Source of the DNA: Streptomyces sp. Z26
GTDB taxonomy: Bacteria > Actinomycetota > Actinomycetes > Streptomycetales > Streptomycetaceae
Direction: 5' to 3'
Assembly: GCF_003665095.1 (NCBI RefSeq)
Contig: NZ_RCHV01000002.1
Coordinates: 6,204,501-6,268,500, forward strand
DNA length: 64,000 nt
The notes beneath the pieces were generated by a model. It was given only the letters and a program-made list of their open reading frames with translations, did not search any database and was not told the DNA's origin. The first letter of the stretch is position 1, and each line of letters begins with the position of its first letter. The translations under genes and the position numbers were made by a program. Positions 63,136-64,000 of this stretch are shown piece by piece.

Positions 63136-63983
63136 TCGCTGCGGGCGCCCGCCCGGTCGGCGTCGTAGCCCCAGGCGGCGCAGATCTCCCGCAGGTTCTC
63201 CGGGACGTCGGCGGCGTCGGGCAGGTCCCGGCCCGGCTGCACGCTGCCGGAACGGATCTTCTCCCGCCAGTCGCCCAGGCCGCGCTGGAGGTCCTGCTTC
63301 GGGCGCTTGCCGTACTCCAGCAGGCCCGGCTCCCACTCGATGTCGAGGAAGTCGCAGATGCCCTTCACCGTGGCCGCCGGGTCGTCCGTCAGCTGCTCGT
63401 ACCGCACGGTGTGCCCGGACAGGCCGCCGCGGGCCCGCTCGACGGCCTTCATGTAGCGCAGGGCGTCCTCCGTGGCGACGTCCAACGGGCGCTTCTCCGG
63501 GTCCGACTCGTGCCAGGAGCGGGCGATGGAGGCGGGGTGCCGCAGCAGGAAGACGTAGCGCGCGTCCGGCCAGCAGGCGGCGATGCGCTTCCAGACGAAC
63601 GCGTTGCTGGGGGTCTTGTCGACGATGAACTCCTTGCCGCTCTTGGCCACTTCACGGTGCAGCACGCGGTCCCAGAGCAGGTGCTCCAGGTCGGGGGTGT
63701 CCAGGTCGAGGACGTCCATCGACCGTTTGGCGAGGGACGTCTGGTAGCCCACGGTCAGCCGCCGGATGTGCAGTTCGTGCGGGGCGTGCAGCCGCGAGTG
63801 CCCGTCGAGGAGCACCCGGAGGAGTGTCGATCCCGAACGTACGGCGGACATGATGAACACCGGTTTCCGCAGCAGCCGGTCGAGTTCGGGATCGGCCGTC
63901 GGCCGGAAGTCGGCCGGTTTGGGGGCCGCGGGTTTCGGCGCGGCCGACGGAGCGCCCGGCTTGGCCACCCTCCGCAGCTCCAT
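63132..63983 (-). CDS. PAPS-dependent sulfotransferase
   Basis: The 283-aa protein has the 5'-phosphosulfate loop IMSAVRSGSTLLRVLLDG (about 44-61) and the 3'-phosphate motif YVFLLRHPASIARSW (about 142-156), plus FIVDKTPSNAFVWKRI. The first 35 residues are a Pro/Ala/Lys linker. No transmembrane anchor is seen, so it is cytosolic. It is the first gene of the sulfation operon within the window. Its acceptor is probably a sugar made by the adjoining glycosyltransferase. More genes of the operon may lie beyond the window end. Confidence 0.9.
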   Translation of the reverse strand: MELRRVAKPGAPSAAPKPAAPKPADFRPTADPELDRLLRKPVFIMSAVRSGSTLLRVLLDGHSRLHAPHELHIRRLTVGYQTSLAKRSMDVLDLDTPDLEHLLWDRVLHREVAKSGKEFIVDKTPSNAFVWKRIAACWPDARYVFLLRHPASIARSWHESDPEKRPLDVATEDALRYMKAVERARGGLSGHTVRYEQLTDDPAATVKGICDFLDIEWEPGLLEYGKRPKQDLQRGLGDWREKIRSGSVQPGRDLPDAADVPENLREICAAWGYDADRAGARSE

Positions 63984-64000
63984 GCCGGTGGTCCTGCGCA

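Overview
The window is high-GC actinobacterial chromosome, most likely from Streptomyces or a close relative. The evidence is G/C-saturated third codon positions, GTG and TTG starts behind GGAGG-type ribosome sites, a mycothiol-type isomerase domain fused to an anti-sigma zinc finger, a BlaI/M56 pair, several Tat-type and lipoprotein signals, and frequent LacI-, TetR- and MarR-type palindromes. There is no rRNA, insertion sequence or prophage. One tRNA-Pro(GGG) is present, with a short type I-E-like CRISPR array beside it.

Layout. 1-9 kb: a serine beta-lactamase fragment, a GH2 glycosidase with operator repeats, an SDR/XRE pair, a MarR-regulated drug exporter, and two lipoproteins including a betaine-type binding protein. 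9.5-21 kb: a Glu/Leu/Phe/Val dehydrogenase, a Tat-exported beta-helix protein with a CebR-like operator, a WYL regulator, a Ser/Thr kinase, a membrane-anchored PLC-like phosphodiesterase, a TerB-like protein, and a BlaI/M56 pair. 21-31 kb: a copper/metal locus (PCuAC-like protein, CopA ATPase, Met/Asp-rich small protein, His-rich membrane proteins, PepSY protein, ECF sigma factor, YceI). 31-39.6 kb: lipoprotein, HTH-membrane fusion, MacB-like ABC/FtsX pair, ECF sigma with fused anti-sigma, hydrolase and TetR genes.

39.6-43 kb is a compact lasso-peptide operon in the order precursor, cyclase, B1, B2, on the minus strand. The 44-aa precursor is encoded at 42815-42949, with predicted core GFGNDYSDFLGEQR. 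43.3-50 kb holds a PAS-LuxR regulator divergent from a three-gene, translationally coupled operon: ATP-grasp ligase, permuted phosphohistidine dikinase, and MFS exporter. This looks like a small uncharacterised natural-product pathway and is the best candidate for something new.

50-64 kb: a secreted HAD protein, a LysR/metallo-beta-lactamase-fold pair, the CRISPR array and tRNA, a thiolase, an epimerase with a Cys/His insertion, and a sugar ABC importer without its ATPase. The window ends in a tightly overlapping sulfation operon: sulfotransferase, unknown protein, glycosyltransferase, APS kinase and CysD. No cysN follows cysD. These genes could supply PAPS and sulfate a glycan or glycosylated metabolite.
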